This document shows positions 36,009-45,526 of a DNA stretch of 64,000 nucleotides, piece by piece. Both the position numbers and the translations under genes were made by a program. How positions within the stretch are numbered: the first letter of the stretch is position 1; each line of letters starts with the position of its first letter. Below the pieces are notes generated by a model. That model had not been told where the DNA came from. It saw only the letters and a list, made by a program, of their open reading frames with translations, and searched no databases. Origin of the DNA: Thermoleophilum album (GTDB lineage: Bacteria > Actinomycetota > Thermoleophilia > Solirubrobacterales > Thermoleophilaceae). The stretch is taken from the NCBI RefSeq assembly GCF_028867705.1, contig NZ_CP066171.1, positions 1,364,001-1,428,000 of the forward strand. Direction: 5' to 3'.

Positions 36009-37154
36009 GTGTCGAGCACCCCGCTCAGCGAATACGTCTGCGCCGCCCATGTCCACTCGACGCACTCCGATGGCACCGGCACCGTCGCCGAGATCGCCGA
36101 ACAGGCAGCCGAGGCCGGCGTTGACATCGTTCTTTTGACCGACCACGACACGCTGGCGGCGCGCCGTGCAGGCGAGGAGCGCTGGTGGGGAGACGTGTTG
36201 GTGGTGGTCGGTTGCGAGATCTCGCCGCGAGGCGGCAACCACTATCTGGCGTTCGGGATCGAGCGTGAGTTCGATCCCCGCGGCATGACAGCCACGGAGA
36301 TCTGCGCCGAGGTACGCCGCCAGGGCGGCTTCGGCTTCGCAGCGCACCCGGCGTCGCGCGGCGTGCGGGCGCTCGGACCGATCGCCCGGCCGATGCCGTT
36401 CCAAGCGCTCGCAGCGGACACCGCCGACGGCGTCGAAGTGTGGAGTTTCGTAACCGACACGGTCGAGCGGCTGCCCGGAGCGCGCACGATCCCGCGTTTT
36501 CTGGCGGACCCGGCGCGTTGGCTGGTGGGCCCGCGACCCGAGGTGGTGCGCCGCTGGGACGAGGTCGGGCGGGTGCGTCGTTTCCCGGCGATCGGCGGCA
36601 TCGACGCCCACCAGGCGGGCGTGAGAGTGGGCGGTCGTGTAGTGCTCAAGCTGATGGCCTATCGCCGCAGCTTCCGCTACCTGCGCACCCACCTCCTCAC
36701 CGACGGCGCGCTGACCGGCGATCCGGGCGAGGACCGCGCCACAGTGCTCGAGGCGCTCCGCGCCGGCCGGAGCTTCGTAGCGCTCGATGTGTTCGCGCCC
36801 GCCAACGGCTTTCGCTTCTGGGCCGAGCGCGAACGCCGGGGCGAAGGCGAGCCGCCCGCCGAGGGAGCCAGCGAGGGAGCCGACGAGCGGTCGGGCAGGC
36901 GTCGCGGCGCGGGCAGCGAGCGCGCCGAAATGGGCAGCGAGGTCGCCGGCCGCGGCTGGAGACTGTGCGTCGAGAGCCCGCGCGAGGCCACGCTGCGACT
37001 TCTGTGCGACGGCGCCGTGCGCCACGAGCAGCACGGCCGCAGCCTCTTGGCCAGCGCCGACGCTCCTGGCGTGTGGCGTGTGGAAGCGCGCCTCGCCGTC
37101 GACGGGCGCGAGCGCACATGGGTGCTGACGAACCCCATCTACCTGCGGGGCTAG
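36009..37154 (+). CDS. PHP-domain phosphoesterase
   Basis: 381 residues if the GTG at 36009 is used; a TTG at 35964 is in frame but abuts the aconitase start. The metal-binding PHP motifs are AAHVHSTHSDGTG, LLTDHDTL, GCEISPRGGNHYLAFG and GFGFAAHPAS, and a late Asp-His pair is in IGGIDAHQAG. It probably hydrolyses a phosphoester (trpH/RNase AM-like relatives act on 3',5'-nucleotides). Residues about 275-310 are a Glu/Gly/Arg-rich insertion. A beta-sandwich-like tail follows. The HAD gene starts seven bases after it. Confidence 0.85.
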   Translation: MSSTPLSEYVCAAHVHSTHSDGTGTVAEIAEQAAEAGVDIVLLTDHDTLAARRAGEERWWGDVLVVVGCEISPRGGNHYLAFGIEREFDPRGMTATEICAEVRRQGGFGFAAHPASRGVRALGPIARPMPFQALAADTADGVEVWSFVTDTVERLPGARTIPRFLADPARWLVGPRPEVVRRWDEVGRVRRFPAIGGIDAHQAGVRVGGRVVLKLMAYRRSFRYLRTHLLTDGALTGDPGEDRATVLEALRAGRSFVALDVFAPANGFRFWAERERRGEGEPPAEGASEGADERSGRRRGAGSERAEMGSEVAGRGWRLCVESPREATLRLLCDGAVRHEQHGRSLLASADAPGVWRVEARLAVDGRERTWVLTNPIYLRG

Positions 37155-37161
37155 GGGCGCG

Positions 37162-37836
37162 ATGCGGGCGCTGATTTTCGATCTCGACGGCACGCTTGTG
37201 GACACCGTCTACGCGCACGTGGTGGCGTGGCAGACGGCGCTCGAGGAGGCCGGCATCCCGATCGACGGTTGGCGCATCCATCGCCGCATCGGCATGAGCG
37301 GCGGGCTGTTCACGCGCGCGGTGGCGCGCGAGGCGGGACGGCCGCTCACCGCCGCCGAAGCCGAGCAGGTGCGAGCGCGCCACGCCGAGCTGTTTCGCGC
37401 GCTCGCTCCCCGCCCCCGGCCGCTGCCCGGCGCGCGCGAGCTGGTGGCGGCCTTGCGTAACGCCGGCGTTCCCTTCGCGATCGCCACCTCGGGCGGCCGC
37501 CCCGGCATCGAACCGTCGCTGCGCGCGCTCGGGATCGGCACCGACACGGTCGTCGTAGCCTGCGGCGACGTGTCGCGCGCGAAACCGGAGCCCGACCTCT
37601 TCCTCGCCGCCGCGGCAAGGCTGGGTGCGTCGGCGGGCGACTGCTACGCGGTCGGTGACGCGGTCTGGGACGTTCTCGCCGCACGGCGGGCCGGGATGCT
37701 CGGCGTGGGGTTACTTTCGGGCGGCTACGGCGAGGACGAGCTGTTGCGCTCGGGCGCGTTCCGTGTGTACCGCGACCCCGCCGAGCTTCTCGCCTCGCTC
37801 GACGAACTCGGCATCGAGGTCCACGAGCGGCGGTAA
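37162..37836 (+). CDS. HAD-superfamily phosphatase
   Basis: 224 residues with all four HAD motifs: DLDGTLVD near residue 7, the Thr/Ser of IATSGGRPG, Lys in RAKPEPDLFL, and the acidic GDAVWDVLAA. A four-helix cap sits after motif I, so it belongs to the phosphoglycolate phosphatase/beta-phosphoglucomutase subfamily. The substrate is not determinable. Co-transcribed with the PHP gene. Confidence 0.88.
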   Translation: MRALIFDLDGTLVDTVYAHVVAWQTALEEAGIPIDGWRIHRRIGMSGGLFTRAVAREAGRPLTAAEAEQVRARHAELFRALAPRPRPLPGARELVAALRNAGVPFAIATSGGRPGIEPSLRALGIGTDTVVVACGDVSRAKPEPDLFLAAAARLGASAGDCYAVGDAVWDVLAARRAGMLGVGLLSGGYGEDELLRSGAFRVYRDPAELLASLDELGIEVHERR

Positions 37837-37923
37837 ACTGCTGCCACGATCGCTCGACGCGGCGTCAAACGCACCGACGTCCGCGTCGCGCCGGCGCCGC
37901 ACAAGCGACGAAGAGGAGGAAGG

Positions 37924-39639
37924 TTGCAGAGCAAGGCCGCTCTCGCTGCCGGCTACGGCAGCCGCGACGGTTCCGAAGCCGCTTTCGACTACGACTGGGT
38001 CGTCATCGGCTCGGGCTTCGGCGGCAGCGTCAGCGCTCTGCGCCTAGCCGAAAAGGGCTACCGGGTCTGCGTGCTCGAGGCGGGACGCCGCTTCCACGAC
38101 CACGACCTCCCCCGCTCGACCTGGGACGTGCGTCGCTACTGGTGGTTCCCGAAACTCGGCTGTCGCGGGATCTTTCGTCTATCGCTGTTCAAGGATGTGA
38201 CGGTCGTAAGCGGCGCGGGAGTCGGCGGCGGTTCGCTCGGGTACGCCAACACCCTCTACGTGCCGCCGCGGCGGTTCTTCGAAGACCCCCAGTGGCGCGA
38301 TCTCGCCGACTGGGAGCGTGTGCTCGCACCCCACTACGCCGAGGCGCAACGGATGCTCGGCGTCACCGAGTGGACCGGCGACGACCGCGCCGACCAGCTG
38401 CTGCGCGAGTTCGCGCGCGAGATCGGCTGCGAAGACACCTACCGCAAGACGCCGGTGGGCGTGTTTCTCGGACCTGCCGGGGTCACCGTTCCCGACCCCT
38501 ACTTCGGCGGGTCGGGACCCGCCCGCACGGGCTGCACGCGCTGCGGGCGGTGCATGGTCGGCTGTCCGGTCGGCGCCAAGAACACCTTGGTCAAGAACTA
38601 CCTGTGGTTCGCCGAGCGACTCGGCGTCGACGTGCGGCCGGAGCGCACCGTCGTCGACATCAGGCCGCTCGGTAGCGGCGACGGCTCCGAAGGCTTCGAG
38701 ATCGAAAGCGTCCGCTCGGGTGCGTGGCTGCGCAAACAGAGGACGGTCCTGCGCGCCCGCGGCGTGGTGGTCGCGGCGGGCACGCTCGGCACCAACCTGT
38801 TGCTGCAACGCTGCCGCCTGAACAGTTCGCTACCGGCGCTGTCGCCGCGGCTCGGCGAGCTCGTGCGCACCAACAGCGAAGCGATCCTCGCCGTTACGGT
38901 GCCGGAGAAAGATCCCGAGCTCGTGCGGCGGGTAGCGATCACCTCGAGCATCTACCCCGATCCCGACACCCACATCGAGACCGTCACCTACGGCTCGCGC
39001 GGCGGCGCGATGCGCTTCCTTTTCACGCTGCTCGTCGGCGGCGGCGGTCGCATCGTACGGCCGCTGAAACTGCTCGCCGCGATCGCGCGGCGCCCCACCG
39101 CCTGGCTCAAGCTGTGGTTGAAACCGGGGTGGTCGGAGCGCACGATCATTCTGCTCGTGATGCAAACGCTCGACAACGCGATCGCGCTGAGGGCGCGGCG
39201 CCGGCCGGGCGGCGGCGTGACGCTCGAGACCGAGCAAGATCCGCAGCGGCCGATTCCCTCTTTTATCCCGATCGCCAACAAGGCAGCACGCTGGTTCGAG
39301 AAGCGCACCGGCGGCATCGCCCAGAGCTCTACGATGGAGGCTCTCTTCGGCGTGCCGACGACCGCACACATCCTCGGCGGAGCGGTGATCGGCCGCGACC
39401 CCGAGCATGGCGTCGTCGACGCTAACCTGCGCGCCTTCGGCTACCGCAACCTGCTCGTCTGCGACGGCTCGACGGTGCCCGCCAATCCCGGCGTCAACCC
39501 AAGCCTGACGATCACCGCGCTCGCCGAACACGCGATGAGCGCGATCCCGCCCAAGCACGCCGACACTGGCGACGCACTGGGTGCCAGCAGCATCGAGCAG
39601 GCGGCGACAGCTTCGGTGCGGCCCACCGCCGAGGAGTGA
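37924..39639 (+). CDS. GMC-family FAD oxidoreductase with a Cys cluster
   Basis: 571 residues from TTG, with AGAGGAGGAAGG just before. The FAD-binding motif WVVIGSGFGGSVSALRLAEKGY is near residue 25, and GMC features are GAGVGGGSLGYANTLYVPP and the C-terminal HILGGAVIGRDPEHGVVDANLR and DGSTVPANPGVNPSLTITALAEH. Cys204, Cys207, Cys210 and Cys214 (Cys-x2-Cys-x2-Cys-x3-Cys-Pro) form a ferredoxin-like cluster motif, as in ChoD-type 'cholesterol oxidases' of Actinobacteria. It probably oxidises an alcohol or sterol-like substrate, perhaps passing electrons through an Fe-S cluster rather than to oxygen (inference). The next gene starts four bases after its stop. Confidence 0.87.
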   Translation: MQSKAALAAGYGSRDGSEAAFDYDWVVIGSGFGGSVSALRLAEKGYRVCVLEAGRRFHDHDLPRSTWDVRRYWWFPKLGCRGIFRLSLFKDVTVVSGAGVGGGSLGYANTLYVPPRRFFEDPQWRDLADWERVLAPHYAEAQRMLGVTEWTGDDRADQLLREFAREIGCEDTYRKTPVGVFLGPAGVTVPDPYFGGSGPARTGCTRCGRCMVGCPVGAKNTLVKNYLWFAERLGVDVRPERTVVDIRPLGSGDGSEGFEIESVRSGAWLRKQRTVLRARGVVVAAGTLGTNLLLQRCRLNSSLPALSPRLGELVRTNSEAILAVTVPEKDPELVRRVAITSSIYPDPDTHIETVTYGSRGGAMRFLFTLLVGGGGRIVRPLKLLAAIARRPTAWLKLWLKPGWSERTIILLVMQTLDNAIALRARRRPGGGVTLETEQDPQRPIPSFIPIANKAARWFEKRTGGIAQSSTMEALFGVPTTAHILGGAVIGRDPEHGVVDANLRAFGYRNLLVCDGSTVPANPGVNPSLTITALAEHAMSAIPPKHADTGDALGASSIEQAATASVRPTAEE

Positions 39640-39643
39640 CCCG

Positions 39644-40849
39644 TTGCAGCCGAGCGCCGCCGCCGACCGCGACCTGGCCCGCTTCGACCGCGCCTTCGCC
39701 ACGGTCGACGCGCCGTTCGCTTTCGTCGACCTCGACGCGCTGCGATCGAACGCCCGGCGCATGCTCGCCCTGGCGGGGAGCAAACCGATCCGGATCGCGA
39801 CGAAATCGGTGCGCTCCCGGCCGCTTTTGGCGCGCCTCCTCGAGCTCGACGAGCGCTTCCGCGGCCTGCTCGCGTTCACGCTGCCGGAGGCCCTGTGGCT
39901 AGCCGACCACGGCTTCGACGACATCATCTGCGCCTACCCGACCGCCAACCGCTCGGCACTCCACGCACTCGCTCGCTGCCAGCACGAGCGGCCCCCGATC
40001 GTCGTCTGCGACTCGCCCGCACAGCTCGACCTGCTCGCCGAGGCTGCGCGCGGCGGGCGACCGATCCGCGTCTGCATCGAGATCGACCTGTCGCTGCCGC
40101 TACTGGGCGGGGCGGTGCGGATAGGTGCGCGCCGTTCGCCGATCCGCAGCGCGGCCGCCGCACGCGCTCTTGCCGAAGAGGTGGTGCGCCGCCCACAGCT
40201 CGAACTCGCTGCGGTCATGGCTTACGAAGCGCAGATCGCCGGGGTGCCCGACGTTCCCGCCGGTAAGCGTCTAGCCGCCCCGCTCGTCGCCTGGATCAAA
40301 CGCCGCTCGCGCGCCTACGTGCGCGAGCTGCGCGCCGAGTGCGTGGCCGCGATCCGCGAGGTCGCGGACGTCGCAATGGTCAACGGCGGCGGCACCGGCA
40401 GCCTCGCCAGCAGCGCAAGCGAAGCCGTGGTGACCGAGGTGACCGCCGGCTCGGGCTTCTACGCACCGGCTCTCTTCGACGGTTACCGCGACCTCGCGCT
40501 GCGACCGGCGGCCTTTTTCGCGCTGCCGGTGGTGCGCAAACCGGACCGCGCGACCGCGACGCTGCTCGGCGGCGGCTACATAGCCTCCGGTCCCGCCGGG
40601 CGCGACCGTCTCCCAGTGGTTTACGCACCGAGCGGCCTGCGGTTCGATCCTCTCGAGGGCGCTAGCGAGGTACAAACTCCGGTGCGCGGTCGCGCGGCGC
40701 GCTCGCTGCGGGTCGGCGATCACGTGTACCTGCGACACGCCAAGGCGGGCGAGCTGTGCGAGCGCTTCGCCTCGCTGCTGCTCCTCGACGGCGAGCGCGT
40801 GGTCGACGAGGTGCCAACGTACCGCGGCGAGGCCCGCTGCTTTCTGTAA
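39644..40849 (+). CDS. PLP enzyme, alanine racemase-N / D-threonine aldolase-like
   Basis: 401 residues; the TTG at 39644 has GAGGAG seven bases upstream (inside the end of the GMC gene). The PLP-binding Lys is in RIATKSVRSRPLLARLLEL near residue 50 and the beta/alpha barrel continues with LLAFTLPEALWLADHGFDDIICAYPT. MVNGGGTGSLASSASE binds the phosphate, and a beta domain ends with VYLRHAKAGELCERF (His and Cys metal ligands as in D-threonine aldolase). Often annotated 'amino acid deaminase/aldolase'. True substrate unknown. Four bases separate it from the GMC gene, so the two are co-expressed. Confidence 0.8.
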   Translation: MQPSAAADRDLARFDRAFATVDAPFAFVDLDALRSNARRMLALAGSKPIRIATKSVRSRPLLARLLELDERFRGLLAFTLPEALWLADHGFDDIICAYPTANRSALHALARCQHERPPIVVCDSPAQLDLLAEAARGGRPIRVCIEIDLSLPLLGGAVRIGARRSPIRSAAAARALAEEVVRRPQLELAAVMAYEAQIAGVPDVPAGKRLAAPLVAWIKRRSRAYVRELRAECVAAIREVADVAMVNGGGTGSLASSASEAVVTEVTAGSGFYAPALFDGYRDLALRPAAFFALPVVRKPDRATATLLGGGYIASGPAGRDRLPVVYAPSGLRFDPLEGASEVQTPVRGRAARSLRVGDHVYLRHAKAGELCERFASLLLLDGERVVDEVPTYRGEARCFL

Positions 40850-40860
40850 CGGTCGCCGCG

Positions 40861-42204
40861 TCAGCTCGCCCCGGCTGCAGCGTCCCCGCCGCCAGCGGGC
40901 GGGCCGAGCACGCGGTCGAGGTAGCCGTTGCGGAACTTGCCGGTCGGATCGAGGCGCGCCCTGACCGCCCGGAAGCGTTCCCATCCGGGGTAGCGCGGCG
41001 CGAGCTCGGCGGCGTCGAGCGAGTGCCACTTCCCCCAGTGCGGCCGGCCACCGAGGGGCAGGAAAATCTCGCGCTCGATCTCGGCGAACAGCTCGAGGTA
41101 CGGCATCGGCGCGTATTGGTGGACCGCGACGTACGCCGTTTCGCGACCGTGCGCCGGTGCCAGCAGCGCGTCTTCGGCCGCTCCCACCCGCACCTCGAGC
41201 GGGAAGCACACCGCAAGACGCCGCCGCTCGATCGTCGCGAGCACCCGTTCGACCGCTTCACCGACACTAGCTAGCGGCAGCGCGTACTCCATCTCGTTGA
41301 AACGCACCAGCCGCGGGTGGGCGTAGACGCGGTAGGCGAGGTCGTGGTGGCGGGCAGAGCCGAAACCGAGCTCAAGCAGGCGGTTGAGGCGCGGGACTGC
41401 GCGCGGCGCGCGGCGCGCGAGCTGGCAGTGCAGGGCGAACACGCCGTTGGCGAGCAACAGATCGGACGCACGCTTGCGCACACGGCTCGCGAAGCGCCCG
41501 GCGGGCGGCGGCGTGCGCTCGGATCGCAGCACCAAGCAGCGCCTGCCGTAGGGGAGTACGAAGAGCTCGCAGTGATCGCTCTCGGCCGCGAGCGCCGGGA
41601 AACGCGCGATCGCACGGTCGCGCTCCCACGGCTCGTCGACGCGGCGGATGCCGAAGAGCGGCACGCAGCGCAGCGTCACGGCCGTGACCACACCGAGCGC
41701 GCCGAGCGCGACCCGCCCGGCGGCGAGCTCGTCGCCGCCAGCGAGCTCGCGCACTTGCCCGCGGCCGTCGACGAGGCGCAGCCGCTCGACCTGTGCCGAA
41801 AGGCTGCGGAAGCGGGCGCCGGTGCCGTGCGTGGCGGTAGCTATCGCGCCTGCGACGGTCTGACGGTCGATGTCGCCCTGGTTCTCGAGTGCCAGCCCGT
41901 GGGCGGCGAGCGTTCGTGCGAGCTCGCCGATCCTAAGACCGGCTCCGCAGGTGACGAGACCCTCGTCCGCTGCCACGGTGACTTGTCGGAGCGCACCGAC
42001 ATCGAGCGCCACACCATCGGTCGCGGCGATCGCGGTGAACGAGTGTCCGGAGCCGAGCGCCTTGACCCGGCGCGCCTGGCTGACGACAGCGGCGACCGCC
42101 CGCTCGTCACGCGCACGCACGACGCCAGCCGGCTGCGCGCTAACGCTTCCCGACCAGTTGCGCCAGCCGCTCGCCGCGCTCGGAAATCCCACCGGCAAGC
42201 TCAT
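40861..42204 (-). CDS. FAD-linked lactone oxidase (D-arabinono-1,4-lactone/L-gulonolactone oxidase family)
   Basis: 447 residues. VAO-type FAD domain: VSQARRVKALGSGHSFTAIA, whose His is the usual covalent FAD attachment site, then GLALENQGDIDRQTVAGAIATATHGTG. The C-terminal ALO domain ends with GGRPHWGKWHSLDAAEL, the HWGK motif of aldonolactone oxidases, and YPGWERFRAVRARLDPTGKFRNGYL. It oxidises a sugar lactone or a sugar alcohol. It is convergent with the PLP enzyme; the group GMC/PLP enzyme/lactone oxidase may form one pathway (inference). Confidence 0.88.
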   Translation of the reverse strand: MSLPVGFPSAASGWRNWSGSVSAQPAGVVRARDERAVAAVVSQARRVKALGSGHSFTAIAATDGVALDVGALRQVTVAADEGLVTCGAGLRIGELARTLAAHGLALENQGDIDRQTVAGAIATATHGTGARFRSLSAQVERLRLVDGRGQVRELAGGDELAAGRVALGALGVVTAVTLRCVPLFGIRRVDEPWERDRAIARFPALAAESDHCELFVLPYGRRCLVLRSERTPPPAGRFASRVRKRASDLLLANGVFALHCQLARRAPRAVPRLNRLLELGFGSARHHDLAYRVYAHPRLVRFNEMEYALPLASVGEAVERVLATIERRRLAVCFPLEVRVGAAEDALLAPAHGRETAYVAVHQYAPMPYLELFAEIEREIFLPLGGRPHWGKWHSLDAAELAPRYPGWERFRAVRARLDPTGKFRNGYLDRVLGPPAGGGDAAAGAS

Positions 42205-42226
42205 CGCGCAGTGAACCGCCGCCGGG

Positions 42227-43213
42227 CTAGGAGGTCGCGGCCTTGGCCGCCGCCAGCTCGGGGGCGTGCTCGCGGAGGTACGCCTCGCAGTCGAGCGCGG
42301 CCATGCAGCCGCTGCCGGCCGCGGTCACGGCCTGACGGTAGACCGGGTCGATGAGATCGCCGCACGCGAACACGCCGGGGAGCCCGGTGCGCGTCGAACG
42401 CCCCTCGACGAGGACGTAGCCGTGGTCGTCGAGAGCGAGCTGGTCGGCGACGAGTTCCGACCGCGGGCGGTGGCCGATCGCGACGAAGGCGCCATCTACC
42501 GCCAGCACCCGCTCCGAGCCGTCGGCGGTGTTGCGCAGAACGGCGCGTTCGAGCTTGGCGTCGCCCTCGAAGCGCTCGACAACGTAGGGCGTCAGGAACT
42601 CGATGTTCTCGATCGAGCGGGCGCGGTCGACCATGATCGCCGACGCGCGGAACTCGTTGCGGCGGTGGACGATCGTCACTTTGCTCGCGAACTTGGCGAG
42701 AAAGGTGGCGTCCTCCATCGCCGTGTCGCCGCCGCCGACGACGATCGTCTCCTGACCGCGGAAGAACGCCGCGTCGCAAGTCGCGCAGTAGCTGACTCCG
42801 CGAGCAGCGAACTCCTCTTCGCCGGGAACACCGAGTTTGCGTGGCTCGGCGCCGGTGGCGACGATCACCGCGCGGGCGCGGATCTCGCGCTCGCCGACGC
42901 GCACGACGTGCGGAACAGAGGGGTCGCGCGAGAGCTCGATCGCCGTCGCGTCCTCGCTGATGAAGCGGGTGCCGAAACGCTCGGCTTGGCGGCGAAAATC
43001 GCTCATCATCTGCGGCCCTTGCACGCCGTCGGGGTAGCCGGGGTAGTTCTCGACGTCGGTCGTGAGCTGCAGCAATCCACCCCACTGAAAACCTTCGACG
43101 CACAGCGGCTCGAGGTCGGCGCGGGCGGTGTAGATCGCGGCGGTGTAGCCAGCGGGCCCGCTGCCGACGATCACGACGTTCTCGAGCTCCTTGATCGCCT
43201 TCGCTTCGCTCAT
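42227..43213 (-). CDS. trxB: Thioredoxin-disulfide reductase
   Basis: 328 residues. N-terminal FAD motif VVIVGSGPAGYTAAIYTARA, redox-active CATCD in GVSYCATCDAAFF near residue 150, NADPH motif VVGGGDTAMEDATFLAKF, and the C-terminal GVFACGDLIDPVYRQAVTAAGSGCMAALD. The ATG at 43211-43213 overlaps the stop of the upstream membrane-protein gene by four bases. It reduces thioredoxin with NADPH; no thioredoxin gene is in the window. Confidence 0.95.
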   Translation of the reverse strand: MSEAKAIKELENVVIVGSGPAGYTAAIYTARADLEPLCVEGFQWGGLLQLTTDVENYPGYPDGVQGPQMMSDFRRQAERFGTRFISEDATAIELSRDPSVPHVVRVGEREIRARAVIVATGAEPRKLGVPGEEEFAARGVSYCATCDAAFFRGQETIVVGGGDTAMEDATFLAKFASKVTIVHRRNEFRASAIMVDRARSIENIEFLTPYVVERFEGDAKLERAVLRNTADGSERVLAVDGAFVAIGHRPRSELVADQLALDDHGYVLVEGRSTRTGLPGVFACGDLIDPVYRQAVTAAGSGCMAALDCEAYLREHAPELAAAKAATS

Positions 43214-44406
43214 CGTGCCTCCGCCGTCGTCACCTTGTCGCTCACCGCACGATACTCGCCATCGTCCTCGCGCTCCCACACCGTGACCGTGCGACGCAGC
43301 TGCAGGTAGGCGACGAGCCCCAGCGGAACGGGCAACCAGAAGGCGATCAGCCGATACACGAGCACAGCCGGGAAGACGATCGCCGCCGGTAGGCCGAACA
43401 TCGCGAAGGCGGCGATCATCCCGGCGTCGACGGGCCCCGCGCCGGCCGCCGGGGAGGGCACCACGTTGGCGAACATGCCGAGGAAGAAGCCCTGCACGAG
43501 CACGGACGGCTCGACGCTTCCGCCGTACGCCCGAAAGCAGGCCCACAGCACGGCGATGTTCGCGGCCCAGAAACCGGCGGCACCCCCCAACGCGAGCGCG
43601 CCCCGCCGCGGCTCGCGCGCGAACTCGATCGCGGCACGCACGCCCTCTGCGACCGTCGCCGGAACGCTCGCCAAGCGTCGGGCGATGCGTGCGGTACGCG
43701 GCCGCGACGCCAGCGCGGCCAAGCGCCGGTCGATGTCCTCGGGTATCAGCGCGACGAGCAAGCACACGGCAACCGCGCCGATTGCAAACAGGGCGGGGAT
43801 CAGTGTCCCGGCGAGCGGCGCTGCGCCGGCCACGAGGCCGAAGTGCAAAGCGAGCCCGCAAACGATCACAGCGGCGGCGTAGACGCTGTAGGTGACGACG
43901 AGAAAGGCGACCATTCGCGCGGCAGCGACTCGCCGTCCGACACCGGCACGGCGCAGCGCCCAGTAGGTGAGAACAAGCCCGCCTGCTCCAGCGGCGGAAA
44001 AAAGCCTGGTAGCGGCCAGACCCGCCATCGTGATCTGGTACGAGGCGCGTACTCCGAGCCGGCGACGCAAGCGGCCGTCGGAATCCTCGACGCCGACAAG
44101 AACCCCGCGAAAGAGCATCACGTAGGCAGCGAACGCGCCGACGTTGAAGGCTAGGGCGGCGACGAGCCACGGCCAAGTCGCATCGTCGATCCGGTCGAGC
44201 GCGTCGTCGAGACCGACGATTCGCGGCAGCAGCACGTACACGGCCGCCAGAGCGCCGAGCAAGGCGAAAAATCCCGTCGCGATCCGCTGCCAGTCGCCGA
44301 ACAGCGATTGCAGGCGCCCGACGTCGAGCTCCTCGCCGCTCCCGGGAACGCGGGCGTCGGTGCGCTGGACGTCGTCCGGCACCTCGCCGCTGCCGCCGGC
44401 GATCAT
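43210..44406 (-). CDS. UPF0104/lysylphosphatidylglycerol synthase-type membrane protein
   Basis: 398 residues with about eight membrane segments (for example FFALLGALAAVYVLLPRIVG, WLVAALAFNVGAFAAYVMLF, TYSVYAAAVIVCGLALHFGL). The conserved polar motif SAAGAGGLVLTYWALRRAG and the helical PSPAAGAGPVDAGMIAAFAMFGLP match the UPF0104/AglD/MprF-flippase-like domain. There is no soluble synthase domain, so it may move or protect a lipid. Starts and stops overlap both neighbours by four bases (PAP2 upstream, trxB downstream). Confidence 0.85.
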   Translation of the reverse strand: MIAGGSGEVPDDVQRTDARVPGSGEELDVGRLQSLFGDWQRIATGFFALLGALAAVYVLLPRIVGLDDALDRIDDATWPWLVAALAFNVGAFAAYVMLFRGVLVGVEDSDGRLRRRLGVRASYQITMAGLAATRLFSAAGAGGLVLTYWALRRAGVGRRVAAARMVAFLVVTYSVYAAAVIVCGLALHFGLVAGAAPLAGTLIPALFAIGAVAVCLLVALIPEDIDRRLAALASRPRTARIARRLASVPATVAEGVRAAIEFAREPRRGALALGGAAGFWAANIAVLWACFRAYGGSVEPSVLVQGFFLGMFANVVPSPAAGAGPVDAGMIAAFAMFGLPAAIVFPAVLVYRLIAFWLPVPLGLVAYLQLRRTVTVWEREDDGEYRAVSDKVTTAEAR

Positions 44407-45494
44407 CGTGCAGCGCTCGCCGGCGGCGAGGAAGGGAGCAGCTTCCCGACCGCGGTCGCTGGCACGCGCCCGTTGGATCGCAGGTCGCCGCTCACGGACC
44501 GGTCTTCGTCGGGAACGACTTTGCGCGCCAGGCGCCACGCCACCTCGGCGCACAAGGCCCCAGCGACGAGATCGACGACGTAGTGCTCACCGAGATAGAC
44601 GAGTGCGAAGCCGAGAACGCCCGCGTAGCCCCAACCGATAGCAGCGTGGCCCGGTCCGATCTCGGCCAGTGCCCGCGCTGCCACGACCGACGTTCCGAAG
44701 TGCAATGAGGGCATCGCGGCGTAGGGGTTGCCTTCGACCGAATGGTAAAGCGGTTGCCACAGCCTCCCCCACAGGCGCTCGCCGACAGCGGCCATCGTGC
44801 GCCGGACGGGCGGCAGCTTGCCGATCCGTGAAGCCCACCACGGCGGCGCGGTGGGCAGCGCCCAGTAGCCCACGAGCCCGAGGTCGAAACACGCCGCGAC
44901 CCCGACGGCGGTGCGCCGGAAGCGCTCGGGATGACGCCAAAGCGTGTACGCGACCGTCCCGTGCGGCACCACGAACCACGCCCAATGGGCGAACGTCAAC
45001 AGGTAGTCGTGGGCCCGCAGCCGCTCGCCGCGCGCCAGCGCACGCTGCAGTCGGACGGTCGGCACTTCACCCGCCCCGAACAGACGATCGATGGCAATCG
45101 GGTAGTCGACGCGCACGCGGCGCTCGAGAGCTCCGGGCCGGTCATCGGGCATGTCGTAGTGCACGTAGTAGGCCCACATTTGCGCCGCGTAGGTCGCGGC
45201 GGCGCGCAACCGACCCGGTGGCAGCAGACGGGCTGTGGTGAGAGGGAGCTGCCAGGCGAGCAGCGAAGTCGCGAGCGGGGGTAGACGCAAGCGTTTACGC
45301 GCCGCCGGCGCGATCACGCCGACCGCGAGCGCGGCGCAGCCGGCAGCACGCAACCAGTCTCTTCCCCGCAAGGCGGGCGGCAGTGTAGCCCGCCGGCATC
45401 GCCTCGCGGTCGGCTCGCTCGGCAGCCGCTCGCGCTGCCGCGCCGCTCGCCGCGCTCGGGGTCGCTCGCGCTGCCGTTCCCCCCGCGCGCCCAC
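44403..45494 (-). CDS. PAP2-family membrane enzyme (inositolphosphotransferase/Aur1-like)
   Basis: About 363 residues if the GTG at 45492-45494 (after GGAGG) is the start; the first 50 residues are Arg-rich and the true start could be later. About six membrane segments. The phosphatase motifs are AAMPSLHFGTSVVAAR (C2) and YLGEHYVVDLVAGALCAEV (C3, His-x3-Asp). The family either removes phosphate from lipids or transfers headgroups such as inositol phosphate. It overlaps the next membrane protein by four bases, suggesting joint work on an envelope lipid. Confidence 0.78.
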   Translation of the reverse strand: MGARGERQRERPRARRAARQRERLPSEPTARRCRRATLPPALRGRDWLRAAGCAALAVGVIAPAARKRLRLPPLATSLLAWQLPLTTARLLPPGRLRAAATYAAQMWAYYVHYDMPDDRPGALERRVRVDYPIAIDRLFGAGEVPTVRLQRALARGERLRAHDYLLTFAHWAWFVVPHGTVAYTLWRHPERFRRTAVGVAACFDLGLVGYWALPTAPPWWASRIGKLPPVRRTMAAVGERLWGRLWQPLYHSVEGNPYAAMPSLHFGTSVVAARALAEIGPGHAAIGWGYAGVLGFALVYLGEHYVVDLVAGALCAEVAWRLARKVVPDEDRSVSGDLRSNGRVPATAVGKLLPSSPPASAAR

Positions 45495-45526
45495 CGGGTC
45501 GCTGCCTCCGTGCGCGACCTCCGTGC

